From Sycobia sp. Sy_11 (Eukaryota > Arthropoda > Insecta > Hymenoptera > Epichrysomallidae), in assembly GCA_018907035.1 (NCBI GenBank), contig JACCIC010000207.1, forward strand, positions 498,501-562,500: a stretch of 64,000 nucleotides of DNA, read 5' to 3'. Below, piece after piece: positions 9,972 to 21,276 of this stretch. Below the pieces are notes generated by a model. That model saw only the letters and a program-made list of their open reading frames with translations, was not told the origin of the DNA and searched no databases. The position numbers were made by a program, and so were the translations under genes. Numbering within the stretch: the first letter of the stretch is position 1; each line of letters starts with the position of its first letter.

Positions 9972-11209
9972 TTAGGTTGTTAAATATCCCCCTTCCGCCT
10001 TTTTGTCTTATGAATTTCGCGGCTATGTACAAGGCGCTACAGAGCTCGTATCTGGCAATACTATACATAATTTGAAAGGTCTTGCATAACGTACAAAACG
10101 ACGCAATGTATGATTAGTTTGGATATTGCGTTCAAAAGTTATAGACGTGTAAACATGGAGTTCACTAACGCCGAACTTCGCGCTATTTTAAAGTTTTCCT
10201 TCGTCAAAGGTAAATCCGCTAGAGAAACGTTCCGTGAGATTAATGATGTTTTGGGGGATGGCACGCAATCACTTCGAGCCGCAGAGGAATGGTTTCGACG
10301 ATTCAGAGCCGGTGAAATCGACACTATGGATAAGCCAGCCGGTGGAAGACCTGTGACGATGAATACCGATCAAATCATGGAATTTATCGCGTTAGACCGA
10401 CATGTAGCATCCAGGAGATGAAAGTTAGTCACCAAACCATTTTCAACCATCTGCAGAAGGCTGGATATAAAAAAAGATTGATATTTGGGTGCCCATTATT
10501 TGACGCAAAAAAAATCTTCTGGACCGAATCAACGCCTGCGATGTGCTGCTGAAACGGAACGAACTCGACCCATGTTTAAAGCGGATGTTGACTGGCCACG
10601 AAAAATGGATCACATACGACAATATCAAGAGAAAACGGTCGTGGTCCAAGGCCGGTGGACCGCCCCAAACAGTGACCAAGCTGGGATTGACAGTCTGGAA
10701 GGTTTTGCTGTGTGTTGGGTGGGATTGATAGGGATTGAAAGGAAATTCATCCACTATGAGCTGCTCCCATGTGGCCAGACGCGTTATTCCGGATCGACCA
10801 GAAGCGTCCACAATCGGCCAACAGGAAGGGTGTAATGTTTTACCAGGACAACGCCAGACCACACACTTCGTTGATGAATCGTCAGAAGCTACGGGGGTTC
10901 GGATGGGAGATTTTCTCGCATCCACCATATAGCCCGAATATAGCGCCAAGTGGTTACAACCTGTTCCTGTCAATGTCGAACGCCCTTGGTGGTGTAAAAT
11001 TGGACTCAAAAGGGGCTTGTGAAAAGAGGCTATCCGAATTCTTTGCAAATAAGGAGAGGGGTCTCTACGAGAGGGGTATTATAAAGTTGCCGTCTAGATG
11101 GAAACAGATTATCCAACAAAATGGCGCCTATAAGTAAATCCGACCACTGTAACACTTTTTATAAAGCACTGACAATAGATATTTGACAATGAGATATTCG
11201 ACAACGTAA
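9972..11209 (+). mobile_element. Mariner element, dead transposase (family A)
   Basis: The left end TTAGGTTGTTAAATATCC begins after TA (9970-9971); the right end GATATTCGACAACGTAA is followed by TA (11210-11211). The transposase starts at ATG 10155 (MEFTNAELRAILKFSFVKGK) and is broken into frames: WFRRFRAGEID and a GRP hinge, TGHEKWITYD near 10590 (first catalytic D replaced by H), FYQDNARPHTS near 10840 (second D kept) and SPNIAPSGYNLF near 10935 (third D replaced by G). The C-terminal RWKQIIQQNGAYK ends at about 11137. Two of the three DDD residues are gone. Related copies: full length at 52406-53677 and a MITE at 35956-36261. Confidence 0.85.
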
Positions 11210-11861
11210 TATTTTGAATTTTTTTAATCAGATCCTTTTAATGAACATTTTAATTGGTTCACTTTCTTTTTATAATTAGATACAATTAAATGTCGATCTG
11301 CGTACGGAGTTTTGCCAACTTTCAGAAAATTGAAATTATGTACTCAAATGATGCATATGGTTAAAAAAAAATATGAATATTTTATTGTTTAAAATGAAAT
11401 TCTACATCGAGATTAAACATTTTTGAAACTGAAAATTTAATAAATACATTAAAAAATAGCTGAAAACATTGAGAACGGTTCTTTCCTTAAACGCAATTTT
11501 CGTTAACTAGATATAAATATATTTTTCTGAAAAACCAACGTTAAATATTTTCCACTGCACTCAAAATCAATTTGAAATCCTTTCAATCCTCACGAAATAT
11601 TTTCCGTATTAACAAATTTTGAAAATGTTAAAATTATGATTTAATGTATCTTTTGTAAACAATTTCGTATATTTTTAATTTTACTTAATTTTGTATAAAT
11701 TTTTTAAACTTTTTGCTATACATACCCTGATTTTATGCCAATGCTTATATTAAATTAAAATAATATCTTTTGATAAAAGTTTTTGATTTTTATTAATTTT
11801 AAATAATCTTTAATCATACTTTATATTTAATCATATAATCCACAAAACTGTATTAAAATGT
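11210..11861. other. AT-rich spacer, no gene recognised
   Basis: Very AT-rich sequence with no supported coding frame. Confidence 0.4.
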
Positions 11862-11999
11862 ATAAAAAACTTTTTTATTGGTCTTACAGTCCAATCAATT
11901 CAATCTAAAAATAAAAATAAAAAATCAAAATAAAAATAAAATAAAAATTAAAAATAAAAATTAAATTAAAAATTAAATTAAAAATTATAATGACAGTCA
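11862..11999 (-). repeat. PLE pLTR outer end
   Basis: TTTTTTATTGGTCTTACAGT, then an AT-rich stretch, then ATAATGACAGTCAGACTGG. It matches the outer 130 bases of the left pLTR at 20186-20340 almost base for base and stops there. Confidence 0.7.
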
Positions 12000-12856
12000 G
12001 ACTGGAAATATGAATACTTTCAAGACTCTGCCTTTTATACTTATTATTAATACCATGTTCCAAAATATCGATAGTTGGCAGACCGCTAATCTCGAGGATC
12101 GAGGGCCGGACGAGGGAGGTGACAACTAGAGCTCACCCGAGCCGATCATGTCCAGACCGAGGAGAAGAAGATTCAGCTAGGGTCTTCCATTGACAGCCGA
12201 CAACAGCACGGTGAGTACCGACGGCCGCGATAGCGTAAATTTAACGTAAATTTAACGTAAATGTAAGCCCGGGCCACGAAGCGCGTAGTGACGGCGGCGT
12301 GTACGCGGATACGAGGACGTGCGCGCGCGTAATAGAGAGCTGCTCCAGAAGAAGAGTCGGCTGCCCGGAGACGATGACCGTGAACTAGCAAGTGTGTGCG
12401 TGTGTGTGCGTGTGAGAGAGAGAGAGAGAGAGAGAGAGGACCAGAGTGCGTGCGCCGCGGAACGGAGTGCAAGTGCGAGCGAGAGAGCGAATAGCGAGAC
12501 CGGGAGTGTGTGTGAGAGAGAGAGATCGAGTGTGTGCACCGCGTAGACGAGGTGCGCGTGCACCTCGTCGCCGAGAGAGTGTGTGCGCGATATCGACAGT
12601 GCGCAAGAGTGACAGAGAGAGAAGACGATAGAAGGATTTGTACAGCCGCGCGAATAAAAGGTAACTTATACTAGTGAACGTGGTGTTCTTATTGACTGCC
12701 GCCCCCCCCATTTATATTCTTTAATTTAGCCTTGTCCCGCTCTATCAGCGGATCCCCTCGTGGAGAGAGGACGAGCCATCATCCGCCGGAGGAATCAGCA
12801 GGTAAGTGAGAGTATATTCTGTAGCGGTGGCCAGAGCAAGGGCCGTAACGTTACAG
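12000..12856 (+). repeat. Probable 5' LTR and U5 of the gypsy element
   Basis: GC-rich sequence rich in GA dinucleotides (pure run 12413-12438) ends with GTAACGTTACAG directly before a tRNA-Lys-type primer binding site, the position of an LTR 3' end. AATAAAAGG at 12652-12660 could be the polyadenylation signal inside the LTR. The LTR start was not found, because a PLE fragment abuts at 11999 and no second LTR copy is visible downstream of the integrase. The boundary at 12000 is therefore nominal. Confidence 0.45.
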
Positions 12857-12874
12857 TGGCACCCAACGTGAGGC
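12857..12874 (+). other. Primer binding site, tRNA-Lys type
   Basis: TGGCACCCAACGTGAGGC matches the Lys1,2-type retroelement primer binding site TGGCGCCCAACGTGGGGC at 16 of 18 positions. In the family the 3' end of tRNA-Lys anneals here to prime minus-strand DNA synthesis. It starts immediately after the inferred LTR end and lies upstream of gag, as expected. Confidence 0.7.
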
Positions 12875-13778
12875 AGCGCTGAACGGGGAGGACGGCAGTG
12901 CGCGAGAGAGTGTATGGCTTAGGATTTAACCTAGTCCGGCCACATGGCGCGGGAATTCCGCCATTTTTGTGCGCGTGTGGGCGGAAGTGCGTCGTGAGCA
13001 GACGCGACGTGCACCGCGCGAGGCGACCGCCGCCATTTTGAGAGCGCGCCGGCAGACGACTGAGCTGCGACGCGAACGTCGCCGTCGACGTTAGGCGACC
13101 AGCCGAGTTAGGCCGAGGTAGAGAGAGAGAGAGCGCGCAGTAGTAGTGGCTAGGACTGGATCAGAGCGCCCGCTGCTGGCCGCTCGAGAGACAAGTCCGC
13201 GCAGTAGTCACGGCCGAGTGCGTCGGCCGTGGACTTAGAAAGTTTTTCGTCGACTCGCCCCGGAGAATAAGTGCCCGAGCCGCGGGACTTAGAAAAATTT
13301 TCATCAAAAAAGAATTTTTAAGAAATTATTTTATTAAATTTGGGGAATAATTATTAAACATTTTTTTTTCTTAACTGAGTGTTATCAAGCATTATATTCA
13401 AAATTTAAGTAAGTAATAGGGGAAATCAAATAAATAATAAAATTAAGAAAAGCAGAACTCGAGATTCTAAATGATCCAGTGGTAATATTTATCATCAATT
13501 TTCTCAGTTATTATCGATTAAAAATTAGTTGTATATGTATTAAAATTTAATATATTTAAGATTTTAATATATATTAAAATATATACCATCAAAATATGCA
13601 TCATTATTGAATATTACTAATATATCAAATATTATTATATACTAAATTATATTAATCTATTAATTTATTAAAATTATAACATAATTAATTATAATTGATT
13701 ATTAATTATACTTATAATATAACTGAGTTCAAATCTAGTCGATTTGAAAATTAAGATTTAATAAATTAGTTCAGTGAA
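12875..13778 (+). other. Gypsy leader, GC-rich then AT-rich
   Basis: The stretch from 12875 to 13290 is GC-rich; 13300-13770 turns abruptly AT-rich before the first gag ATG. The AT-rich half may be a later insertion, since it contrasts with the rest of the element, but no terminal repeats were seen. Confidence 0.4.
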
Positions 13779-15450
13779 ATGCCCTTCACAACGATCACCC
13801 GGCCTATCATGTCGACGGTGACCGGAGCGGTTTCTGGTATGTCGCAGAGAGATGGACATAGAGGGTTACTACCATGGGTGCCATACCGAGGCATTGGCGC
13901 GTATTGGCCATCCAGATGGACATCGGCATACGGGCAAGACCCGCCATCAATGGGATGGCAAACGAGTTTAGCCCGCGAGACCCAGCTGCCGCGGATACCG
14001 ATGGAGATCCCGACGCCAGGAGGCACGGACCAGATGGTACATGTGGTGCATCCGTTAGCCTCACAATATAATATAATGGAACGTCGCCTCAGCCAAACCG
14101 GGAGTGTATTAGGGGAAAAGCGAGGGAGGGGTTTCCGAATCAAGACGGGCCACAGGAACGCCCGACAACGACGAACGACAAACTGATGCACCTGGAACTA
14201 GCGGATCAACGGAACAGAAAGTAAAAAATGGGAAAGAGAGTATGCCATTGAATGAACCCGCGAGAACGAATAGAGAAACAGACAACACGGGGCATAGACG
14301 AGAAAGCAGGAAATTGAAAGGTAAGGCGGCAACTCAAGAGGGCGAGTGTATCAACGGCAGTATTCCGAATCACCATCCGGCCAACAATTGAGAGGTTATA
14401 GTTCGTCCGAGGAGTCATGTCATCGAACAATCAGAGCGACACATTTCGACCTGCAGACAATAGCACTGAAGAAAGCCAGATTGATGGAAGTCACTCTGAA
14501 TGTAAGTCTGCACGTAGCCCGGTGAGAGAAAGACCACAAGAGAGGAAGCAGCGATCACCTCAAACGGTGCACAGTGAAATACGAACACTGCAAAGCTGAA
14601 GGATAAAATTTGCAGGTGATTACTGTGATGACCCCGAGGAGTACTTAGGATAACTGATCGACTGTCAAAGAAGTTTGGGAATATCGGAAGAAGCGCTGCT
14701 CAAAGCGATGCCATGCGCCTTACGCCGCGGAGCTCGAAGCTGGTTCAGGAGCATTCGAGATGAAGTGCATACGTTGAAAGAGTTCAAATGTCGTCTGCGG
14801 CATCAGTACTCGAAGCCACTGGATCGGGACGAACTGTGGAGCGAATTAAAGGTACAGACGCAAGATGATGGCGAAACCATCACGCAGTACCTGGCAAGAT
14901 TATATATTATCATTCGCCGATTCAAGAGGAAACCTTCGGTGCGACGGCTTCTAAAGATAATTTATCGTAATCTACGGCCAATATATAGAAAATATTTGAG
15001 AGAAACGACAATGTATACGCTGGATAACTTAGAGAAGTACGATCGTAGATTAGAGAGGGAAATAGACTACGATAAAAAGTACACTCCGCCTCCACTGAAG
15101 GACAAATGACAGATACCGCAGGCCGTCTATCAGGCTTCTAAAGGTAGGCCAAAGAAAACAACGCCTCTGGACATGAAGAGCCAGTCGTCCTGCAGCTCGT
15201 CTGAGAGTGATACGGACCGAGGTCACAGACGAAAAGAGCATCGAAGACGGCGGAAGAAACAGGATCGACAAGTCGCTGCAGTCGAGGAAAATAAAACGTC
15301 CACCAACAGCCCGAAGCAAGAGTCTTGGGCCGAGATTGTGAAGAGTCGAACGTCGAATAATAACGCCCGAGAGCTAAAGAAGAATCTAGGCGGCACGCAA
15401 GATCCGATCAGATGGACGAGAGAATACATACCGTGATCGGCGAATAAGCC
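13779..15450 (+). pseudogene. Gypsy gag region, broken
   Basis: Open pieces at 13779-14186, 14417-14599, 14675-15109 and 15173-15436 together occupy the gag position. The third piece is the recognisable retrotransposon gag (capsid) domain: EEALLKAMPCALRRGARSWF, then LKEFKCRLRHQYSKP, ETITQYLARLYIIIRRF and RRLLKIIYRNLRPIYRKYL. In the family this protein assembles the particle around element RNA. The fourth piece is a basic, arginine-rich tail (HRRKEHRRRRKKQDRQ) that could bind nucleic acid; no CCHC knuckle was seen. Stops at 14186, 14597 and 15107 break the frame. Codon use is GC-rich, unlike the AT-rich surroundings. Confidence 0.7.
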
Positions 15451-15455
15451 ACAGG

Positions 15456-15803
15456 TTGAGGCCAAGTGCGCAATTTGAGACTGCGTCCGAGAGGAGACCG
15501 GCGTATACGCTAAAGGAGAGAAAACGAGAGCGCGGGCAGGCTGCGCAGTCCCCAGTCACCCGCACGAAATCAGGGACTCTCGGCGAACCAATAGACGAGA
15601 GAGCATCAAGCCGAGTACGTAAAGGAGTTGACTCTGCCTTAAGCGCCGGAGCCCGCGTATTTTATCCGGCCCGTGAGCGTGAAGAGGTGGCTCAGCAACG
15701 GCGAGAACGAGAGTGGAGAGAATTTGACCAAGATGCTGACGATGAGAGAGTACAAATTATAGCCGAGTATGCAGGCGTTTCAGAACTGAAGCCCGCAGAG
15801 TAG
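15456..15803 (+). pseudogene. Gypsy gag-pol linker (protease position), unrecognised
   Basis: A 115-codon frame lies exactly where the aspartic protease should be. It is rich in Arg and Glu (AREREEVAQQRREREWREF) and ends with VQIIAEYAGVSELKPAE. No DTG or DSG protease motif is visible, so either the protease has been deleted or this is only the linker between gag and RT. Confidence 0.4.
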
Positions 15804-15856
15804 CAAGAGATAGAGAGGCGAGTGAAGAGATACTCCTGAGCCAACGAGAGAGCGGC

Positions 15857-16123
15857 ATGACGAACCTCACCGAGCACCATATCATCGTAGAAGACGAAAC
15901 GCCGGTAAAGTACCATCCGAGGCGCATGTCACCGAAAATGTGCCAGGTAGCGCAGGAAGAGGTCGATAGAATGTACCGTGAAGGTATTCTAGAAAAGTCC
16001 GCGAGTGATTGGAGCAGCGCGCCCATGATCGTTAGGAAGTCAGACGGAACTTATAGGTTCTGTATAGACTACAGAGACCTAAACAAACGGACGAAGAAGG
16101 ATGCCTATCCGATACCGAGCATA
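15857..16123 (+). pseudogene. Gypsy reverse transcriptase, 5' part
   Basis: The translation reads NLTEHHIIVEDETPVKYHPR, then MYREGILEKSASDWSSAPMI and YRFCIDYRDLNKRTKKDAYP, the canonical fingers/palm start of a Ty3/gypsy RT. It ends at the conserved PIPSI, where a 652-base foreign insertion (16124-16775) separates it from the rest of the palm. The sequence up to the break is well preserved. Confidence 0.85.
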
Positions 16124-16775
16124 ATTTATACAGCTTAGCCTAAAACTATTTAAATTACTCATAAATTAACAATTAACATTAATTTATTCTACTAAATTTA
16201 ATAGAGGTATTACATTTAGATTTCTTATGACATAATTTATACAACTTACCCTAAAACTATTTAAATTACTCATAAATTAACAATTAACATTAATTAAATT
16301 TATTATTTGTATTTTTTTTCAAGGGGCATAATTAAAGAACACTTCGAGAACTTCATGGTGTGACATTGATCATTTGTCATTTTACGCAGATGAAATAAAT
16401 TTTGACTGGTAACTTCCATCGACAGATGATCAAAAAGCAACACAAAACGGGAAAAGAGGACAGACGTTAAGAGTTAACCACCGATACAACTTGATTCAAG
16501 ATAAGATACTGGTATCACGCAAATGTATACCAGTAATAGAAATTGGAATTTCCTTTAAAACTTCAGTTATAACATTAGATAAATTGCTTAATTCGTATAC
16601 GAATAGAATAAAATTCTACTATGTTTAATCCTTAGTAATTTCCTTACACAACTCGTTACGCAAGACGCTCTGCTTGAACATTAAATCCGTTTTGGCCACA
16701 CTCAATAAATGAAAAAATTAAGCTGTGAAGTAGAAAGATCTTTATCCATAATTCGACCATATATCAATTAATCAA
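16124..16775. other. 652-base AT-rich insertion inside the RT gene
   Basis: The RT reading stops after PSI and resumes in phase of meaning at ILDKLRKARYIST (from about 16776). The insert begins with an approximately 60-base segment (16124-16184) repeated with few changes at 16234-16296; the shared core includes CCTAAAACTATTTAAATTAC. ATA flanks both edges and could be a 3-base duplication. No terminal inverted repeats, ORF or A-tail identify the element. Confidence 0.65.
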
Positions 16776-17660
16776 ATAGCGATTCTGGACAAACTACGGA
16801 AAGCCCGATATATCTCGACCATCGATTTGAAGCAGGCGTACTTCCAAATACCGATGGCCGAAAGTAGTAAACGCTACACTGCCTTTGCGGTACCAGGCTT
16901 GGGGCTGTGGCAATTTAAGAGGATGCCATTCGCGCTGACGAACGCGCCGATGACATTTCAGCGACTCGTAGATGCGTTGTTTGGACCCGAATACGAGCCT
17001 TGGGTGTTCGCGTACCTAGACCACATCATCGTCGTGACTGAGAGTTTTGAGGACCATATCAAGTATCTGGAAGCAGTACTGCGGAAATTGATTGATACGA
17101 TACTGCAAATCAACCGCAGGAAATGTGAGTTCGGCTGCACCAGAGTCGCGTATTTGGGACACGTCCTAGACCGAGAGGGGCTACGGACAAACCCGGAGAA
17201 AGTCACGCCCATCCTGGAATACCCAGCACCCAAGAATAAGCTGCAGCTCCGACGATTCCTAGGTATGGTAGGATGGTATGCCCGTTTCATCGAGCATGAT
17301 TCGCAGATCAAACTACCACTGTGTAAGCTGCTGAAAAATAATCAAGCGTGGATATGGGGCGAGGATCAGGAGGAGGCATTTCAGACATTGAAGACAGCCT
17401 TAACACGAGCGCCTGTGCTAGCGCGACCTGATTTTGCCCGAGAGTTCACTGTCCAGAGTGATGCGAGTGACTATGCGATTGGGGCTGTGCTCACGAAAGA
17501 GCTCGAGGACGGAGAGCTCTAATAGAAGGACGAAGTATATGTCAGCAGAGTATTGACGCCCGCGGAGAGAAATTACATGACGTCCGAGAAGGAGTGCCTA
17601 GTACTCATCTGAGCCATCAAGAAACTGCGTCCGTACAAGAGGTGCAAAGTAACCCAAACA
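16776..17660 (+). pseudogene. Gypsy RT 3' part and RNase H
   Basis: The open frame 16827-17522 continues the palm: YISTIDLKQAYFQIPM (first catalytic D kept), RMPFALTNAPMTFQRLVD, then VFAYLDHIIVV, where the catalytic YLDD has become YLDH. The thumb and connection follow (RVAYLGHVLDREGLRTNPEK, RRFLGMVGWYARFI). The RNase H start VQSDASDYAIGAVLT keeps its first D. After a stop at 17520 the RNase H continues (SRVLTPAERNYMTSEKECLV) to about 17635, where a deletion removes its end. In the family this protein makes cDNA and degrades the RNA template. Confidence 0.85.
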
Positions 17661-17679
17661 AGTTCGTCAGCTAGAGCGT

Positions 17680-18240
17680 CGAGGATGGACTACTCTATAA
17701 GCATCGTAAAGATGGGCTCCTTGATCCTATCCAATTCCCTCAAGAAGAATGGCGGCTCGTGGTGTCGGTCGGAGCCCGGAGAAGAGTACTGGAGGACGCG
17801 CATAGCATAGCCTCGTCAGGACATTTGGAAGTCGAGAAGACTTATGACAGAGTAGCCCGCGAGTACTATTGGGCAGGAGTATGGCATGATGTCTACGACT
17901 ACGTCGGCAGCTGTGAAAAATGCCAGAGATATAAAGTGTCGCTAATTGGTCCGACAGGCTTAATCGGTCAGAGAATCGTAGAACGCCCGTGGGCGGTTGT
18001 GGCAGCAGATATGATGGAGTTCCCCAAGAGTAAAGGACAATACCGCTACATCTTGGTGTTTCAAGATTTATTCACCAGATGGATTGAGATGAAGCTCGTG
18101 CGCATTGCGGACAGTAAGGCAGTCGCGCGAACTGCGCCACGCCCTCAACACGGCGGTGCAGTCAAGCACAAAGGTAACGCCAGCATTCTTGAATTACGGG
18201 GGACATCCTAGCCCGGTGAAGAGCCTACGCCGAGAGGTAG
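17680..18240 (+). pseudogene. Gypsy integrase, zinc-binding domain and start of catalytic core
   Basis: The frame opens with LYKHRKDGLLDPIQFPQEEW and runs through 17759-18211. The HHCC zinc domain is complete (AHSIASSGHLEVEKTYDRV, then GSCEKCQRYK). The core begins RPWAVVAADMMEFPKS, with the first catalytic D, and RYILVFQDLFTRWIEM. Near 18120 the frame departs: a deletion has removed the second D and the catalytic E, and the sequence joins the post-catalytic part in another frame. In the family the integrase inserts cDNA into chromosomes; this copy cannot. Confidence 0.85.
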
Positions 18241-18605
18241 AGACGGGAGGCCCGTTAGTGAAATTGAGCCCTGAAGTATGGCAGGACCGCATGAAGCGAC
18301 TCGATGCTCTGCACGACCTCGTAGCACGCCATATCGACGAAGCCAAGGAGAAGCAAGATCAACACTACAACAAAGGCCGACGCGATATCAGATATGCCGT
18401 AGGCGACCTCGTACTGCGCCGAGTACGTGTGTTGTCGAACACAGCACAAGGATTCTCAGCAAAATTGGCGCCAAAGTACGAAGGGCCATTCGAAATCACG
18501 GAGGTGAAATCGACGACGGTATACGTACTAGCCACGGGAGGCACGAGAAGAATAGCGGCGGCTCATGTGAAGGAGTTGAAGAAGTACCGAGTGCAGCGTG
18601 GGTAG
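18105..18605 (+). pseudogene. Gypsy integrase C-terminal part
   Basis: The frame resumes after the lost DDE region with LRHALNTAVQSSTKVTPAFL, then a helical linker (RLDALHDLVARHIDEAKEKQ) and the C-terminal SH3-like module: YAVGDLVLRRVRVLSNTAQG, KLAPKYEGPFEITEV and AAHVKELKKYRV before the stop at 18605. It overlaps the previous integrase frame by about 100 bases, consistent with an internal deletion that changed frame. Confidence 0.85.
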
Positions 18606-18754
18606 CGAAGAGCGTAGCCCAGAAGAAAGCAGAGAGAGGAAGACGAAATAGCCCGACAGTAGAGACCGAACAGAGCGAGTAGATCGCCTTGCCCGAGAGA
18701 GAAAGAAGGTAAGGACCAAATGAAGTAGGGGTCGTACTTGGGACGCGTACAATT
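18606..18754 (+). other. Gypsy 3' untranslated, purine-rich
   Basis: Purine-rich sequence (for example AGAAAGCAGAGAGAGGAAG near 18622) follows the integrase stop and could include the polypurine tract. No 3' LTR resembling 12000-12856 follows. Confidence 0.4.
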
Positions 18755-18850
18755 GGGTAAGATAGCTCATAGTAAGTTGGGTAAAATAGCTAATAGAAAT
18801 TTGGATAAGATTGTTAATAGTAAATGGGGTAAGATAGTTAATGGTCAAAT
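18755..18850 (+). repeat. Four tandem ~24-base units
   Basis: Units of the form TTGGGTAAGATAGCTAATAG repeat four times with decay (start points near 18755, 18777, 18801 and 18825). They lie just past the integrase and may be part of the element 3' region. Confidence 0.75.
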
Positions 18851-20185
18851 GTCGCTTAGGGTAGAAACAAAAAAAAAATAATAATAATATATAAATATAG
18901 ATAATAATGTGTGTAGATAGTAATAATAAATAGTCCGCGAACAATGATCGATATACCACGAAAGACTATACGAGAAGTATTTTGTCGTTTGTCCTGTATT
19001 TGAGCTTCTGAGACTATATTGCATTGAGTTTCGTATATTAATTGAAAAATGAGAGCGTGGTTGGTCGCAGTATTTAGGCGAAAGGTCGGACTACTATTTC
19101 TTCCGATCGTCTGGGCGATCCTCTTCCCTAGTTTCGTGTTTTGAGCTTGACTCCTGCTAGAGTATTTTGTTTCCACTGGTAGCACTCGTTTTAGTACATA
19201 TCATTTAATGCAAATTACTCCTGATCGCTGGATCGTCCATCCCGATGAGAGGCAGACAGCTTAAATGATACAGCTTTCCGCTGCTATCTGGTAATGATCA
19301 GTAAATTGTATCTTGTGTTCTTTGCTACCCTACTAATTTCAGTTCTTCTATTGAGTCAAAATCTGCGCGGTTAATATTATCTATAGGGTTTTAGTGCAGA
19401 TTTCTATAAATTTTCTTGAAATAAATTTCTAAAATAAATAATTTATCTCGAAATAAAATTTATTCAAGAATAGATTTTCTCAAATAAAATTGAGATTCGA
19501 TTAGTGGTTGCTGAAATAGCTTTTCTAGTAGACTTTCATACCTATTAGGTAAGAACCTATTGGTGCGTTTGTACCTTAAGTTCTGACCTTAATGTATAAT
19601 CGATTGAGCAAAACTGGCGTCCTCGCGTTAGAGGTTATCTATCGCCATTTCTTGTGTATGGGTCTCACCTAGTTGATATCACATCCTTTAAGTAGGTGCT
19701 GTGAAAGACTCGGGTATTTTTTTTGGCCTCCGAGCTTACAGCTGTATTTTCCATAAATGGTAGTAATGGTATGAACATTGGTGATATGAAATTGGCGTCA
19801 ATTTCAGGCACTTATAGGCGGTTTCCCTTCACCAAATATATTTGAGCAACATGCAAACGGCAATGCCCAATGTCACTAGTTTCTACCATTTGAATTGTAT
19901 ATTATTAGCGAAAGGTACTCATAAGGGTAGTAACTTGGCAGTATCATTTGGTACGTCGTGAGAGTTAGCTTTAGTTTGGGAGTTTATAAATTTCTACGTT
20001 GTTTGTATTTTTATGGCTTCACGACATATTAAGTTTTCTTGTCATGTATTTATTTACAGATTTTAATTCTTTTAATTGTTATTTTTAATTATTATATCTA
20101 TATATTTCATTAATAATTATTTTATTATTATTTCAAAATAATTTAATTCTACTTATGTCGATTGCCCATATACAAATTAATAAAT
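18851..20185. other. Unassigned region, moderate GC islands
   Basis: No domain was recognised on either strand. The 18960-20000 part is less AT-rich than its surroundings and could be the remains of the gypsy 3' LTR or another element, but no repeat partner was found in the window. Confidence 0.3.
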
Positions 20186-20451
20186 ATTTTTTTATTGGTC
20201 TTACAGTCAAATCAATTCAATCTAAAAATAAAAATAAAAAATAAAAATAAAAATAAATAAATAAAAATAAAATAAATATTAAAAATAAAAATTAAATTAA
20301 AAATTAAATTAAAATTATAATGACAGTCAGACTGTCCTTGTTTACATCCACCCCCGTAGACTAATCTGAAAATAAAATATTAGCTGAAAAAATTCTTTGT
20401 TAGTAAAGTACAGTCTGACTGTCCCCAACAACCATAGCTAATTGAAGACTT

Positions 20452-20491
20452 GTCCAACGTTTCGAGCTCGCTACGGCTCCTCATCAGGCAC
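20452..20491 (-). ncRNA. Hammerhead-like motif, left pLTR
   Basis: The minus strand has the conserved box CTGATGA and GAAA flanking stem II GAGC/GCTC, with a flanking stem GTGC/GGAC (3 of 4 pairs). It is one of two copies in the window that keep the CTGATGA box; the other is its partner at 21277-21316. Stem III is reduced to a few unpaired bases, as in the small hammerhead variants described from PLEs. Confidence 0.6.
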
Positions 20492-20584
20492 TAAACCAAA
20501 CCTTATATTCTCATCCATATATACCCATCCCCACCACCAAATTTAGAAAATTAAAGATTATTAAATTAAAGATAATTTACAGAT

Positions 20585-20852
20585 AGTAAGAGAAACTTTT
20601 ATTAATAATTATTATCCAATTCAATTTATTAATAGATTAATTGCTGAGAGATTGTTTGACATTTATAATACCGAAACTAGACATAGTGCAGGAGTTGATG
20701 TTAACCGAGGAAAAATTATTGTCTTGCCATATGTTAGAAGATTGTCTGAAAGAATTAAAAGAAATTTTCGGAAATATAACATTCAAATTTTCTTTAAGAA
20801 TAGCAATAATTTGAGTCGATTGTTTAATAAGATAGGGATGATTTATGCTTAA
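20585..20852 (+). pseudogene. PLE protein linker between RT and endonuclease
   Basis: The translated segment MFDIYNTETRHSAGVDVN, then GKIIVLPYVRRLSERIKRNF and NIQIFFKNSNNLSRLFN, is homologous to 22260-22480 on the minus strand, where it follows a PLE RT. PLEs carry this linker after the RT thumb. The frame is interrupted at 20850 just before the endonuclease; a few bases of frameshift separate them. Confidence 0.7.
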
Positions 20853-20869
20853 AATCAGGAGTTGTTTAC

Positions 20870-21175
20870 ATGATTAATTGGATGGATTGTGATAAATACT
20901 GTATTGGACAAACAGGTAAATATTTAAAAAAGAGAATTTATGAACATAAATATAGTTTACGTAGCTCACATATTACTTCCGGTTTAAAAGAGCATTGTTT
21001 AAAGATTTTACATTCTTTTGATTTTGTGAATGTGGATATTTTGGAACATGGTATTAATAATAAGTATAAACGGGAGAGTCTTGAAAGTATTCTCATTTCC
21101 AGGAATCAAAATAATGTGAATTTAATGTTAGAGTCTGGTAGATTGGACAGTGTTTATCATTCCTTATTAAATTGA
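20870..21175 (+). CDS. PLE GIY-YIG endonuclease domain
   Basis: A 101-codon frame is open to its stop; the domain actually begins a little upstream (GVVYMINW at about 20854). It shows VVY in place of GIY, KYCIGQTGKYLKKRIYEHKY (YIG represented by CIG, followed by the conserved GQTG and the catalytic R region), HITSGLKEHCLK and KRESLESILISRNQNNVN with the catalytic Glu in RE-S. In the family this domain nicks target DNA so the RT can prime. It lies in the same orientation as the right pLTR and hammerhead motif. Without an RT it is a C-terminal fragment, but it is not interrupted. Confidence 0.75.
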   Translation: MINWMDCDKYCIGQTGKYLKKRIYEHKYSLRSSHITSGLKEHCLKILHSFDFVNVDILEHGINNKYKRESLESILISRNQNNVNLMLESGRLDSVYHSLLN

Positions 21176-21276
21176 TTGGTTTTGGACAATTTGTATAGAG
21201 GGGGAATTTATACTTAATTTACTAAATTTGGTGGTGGGGATGGGTATATATAGATTAGAATATAAGGTGTAGTTTA

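Noticed and set aside
10443..11048. 201-codon minus frame
   Set aside because: Antisense shadow of the mariner transposase.
12173..12711. Several overlapping open frames on both strands
   Set aside because: Low-complexity frames over GA microsatellite in the gypsy 5' LTR/U5 region.
13766..14191. 141-codon minus frame
   Set aside because: Antisense to the gypsy gag region; no domain.
18528..18959. 143-codon minus frame with repeated segments
   Set aside because: Antisense of the integrase end and of the tandem 24-base units.
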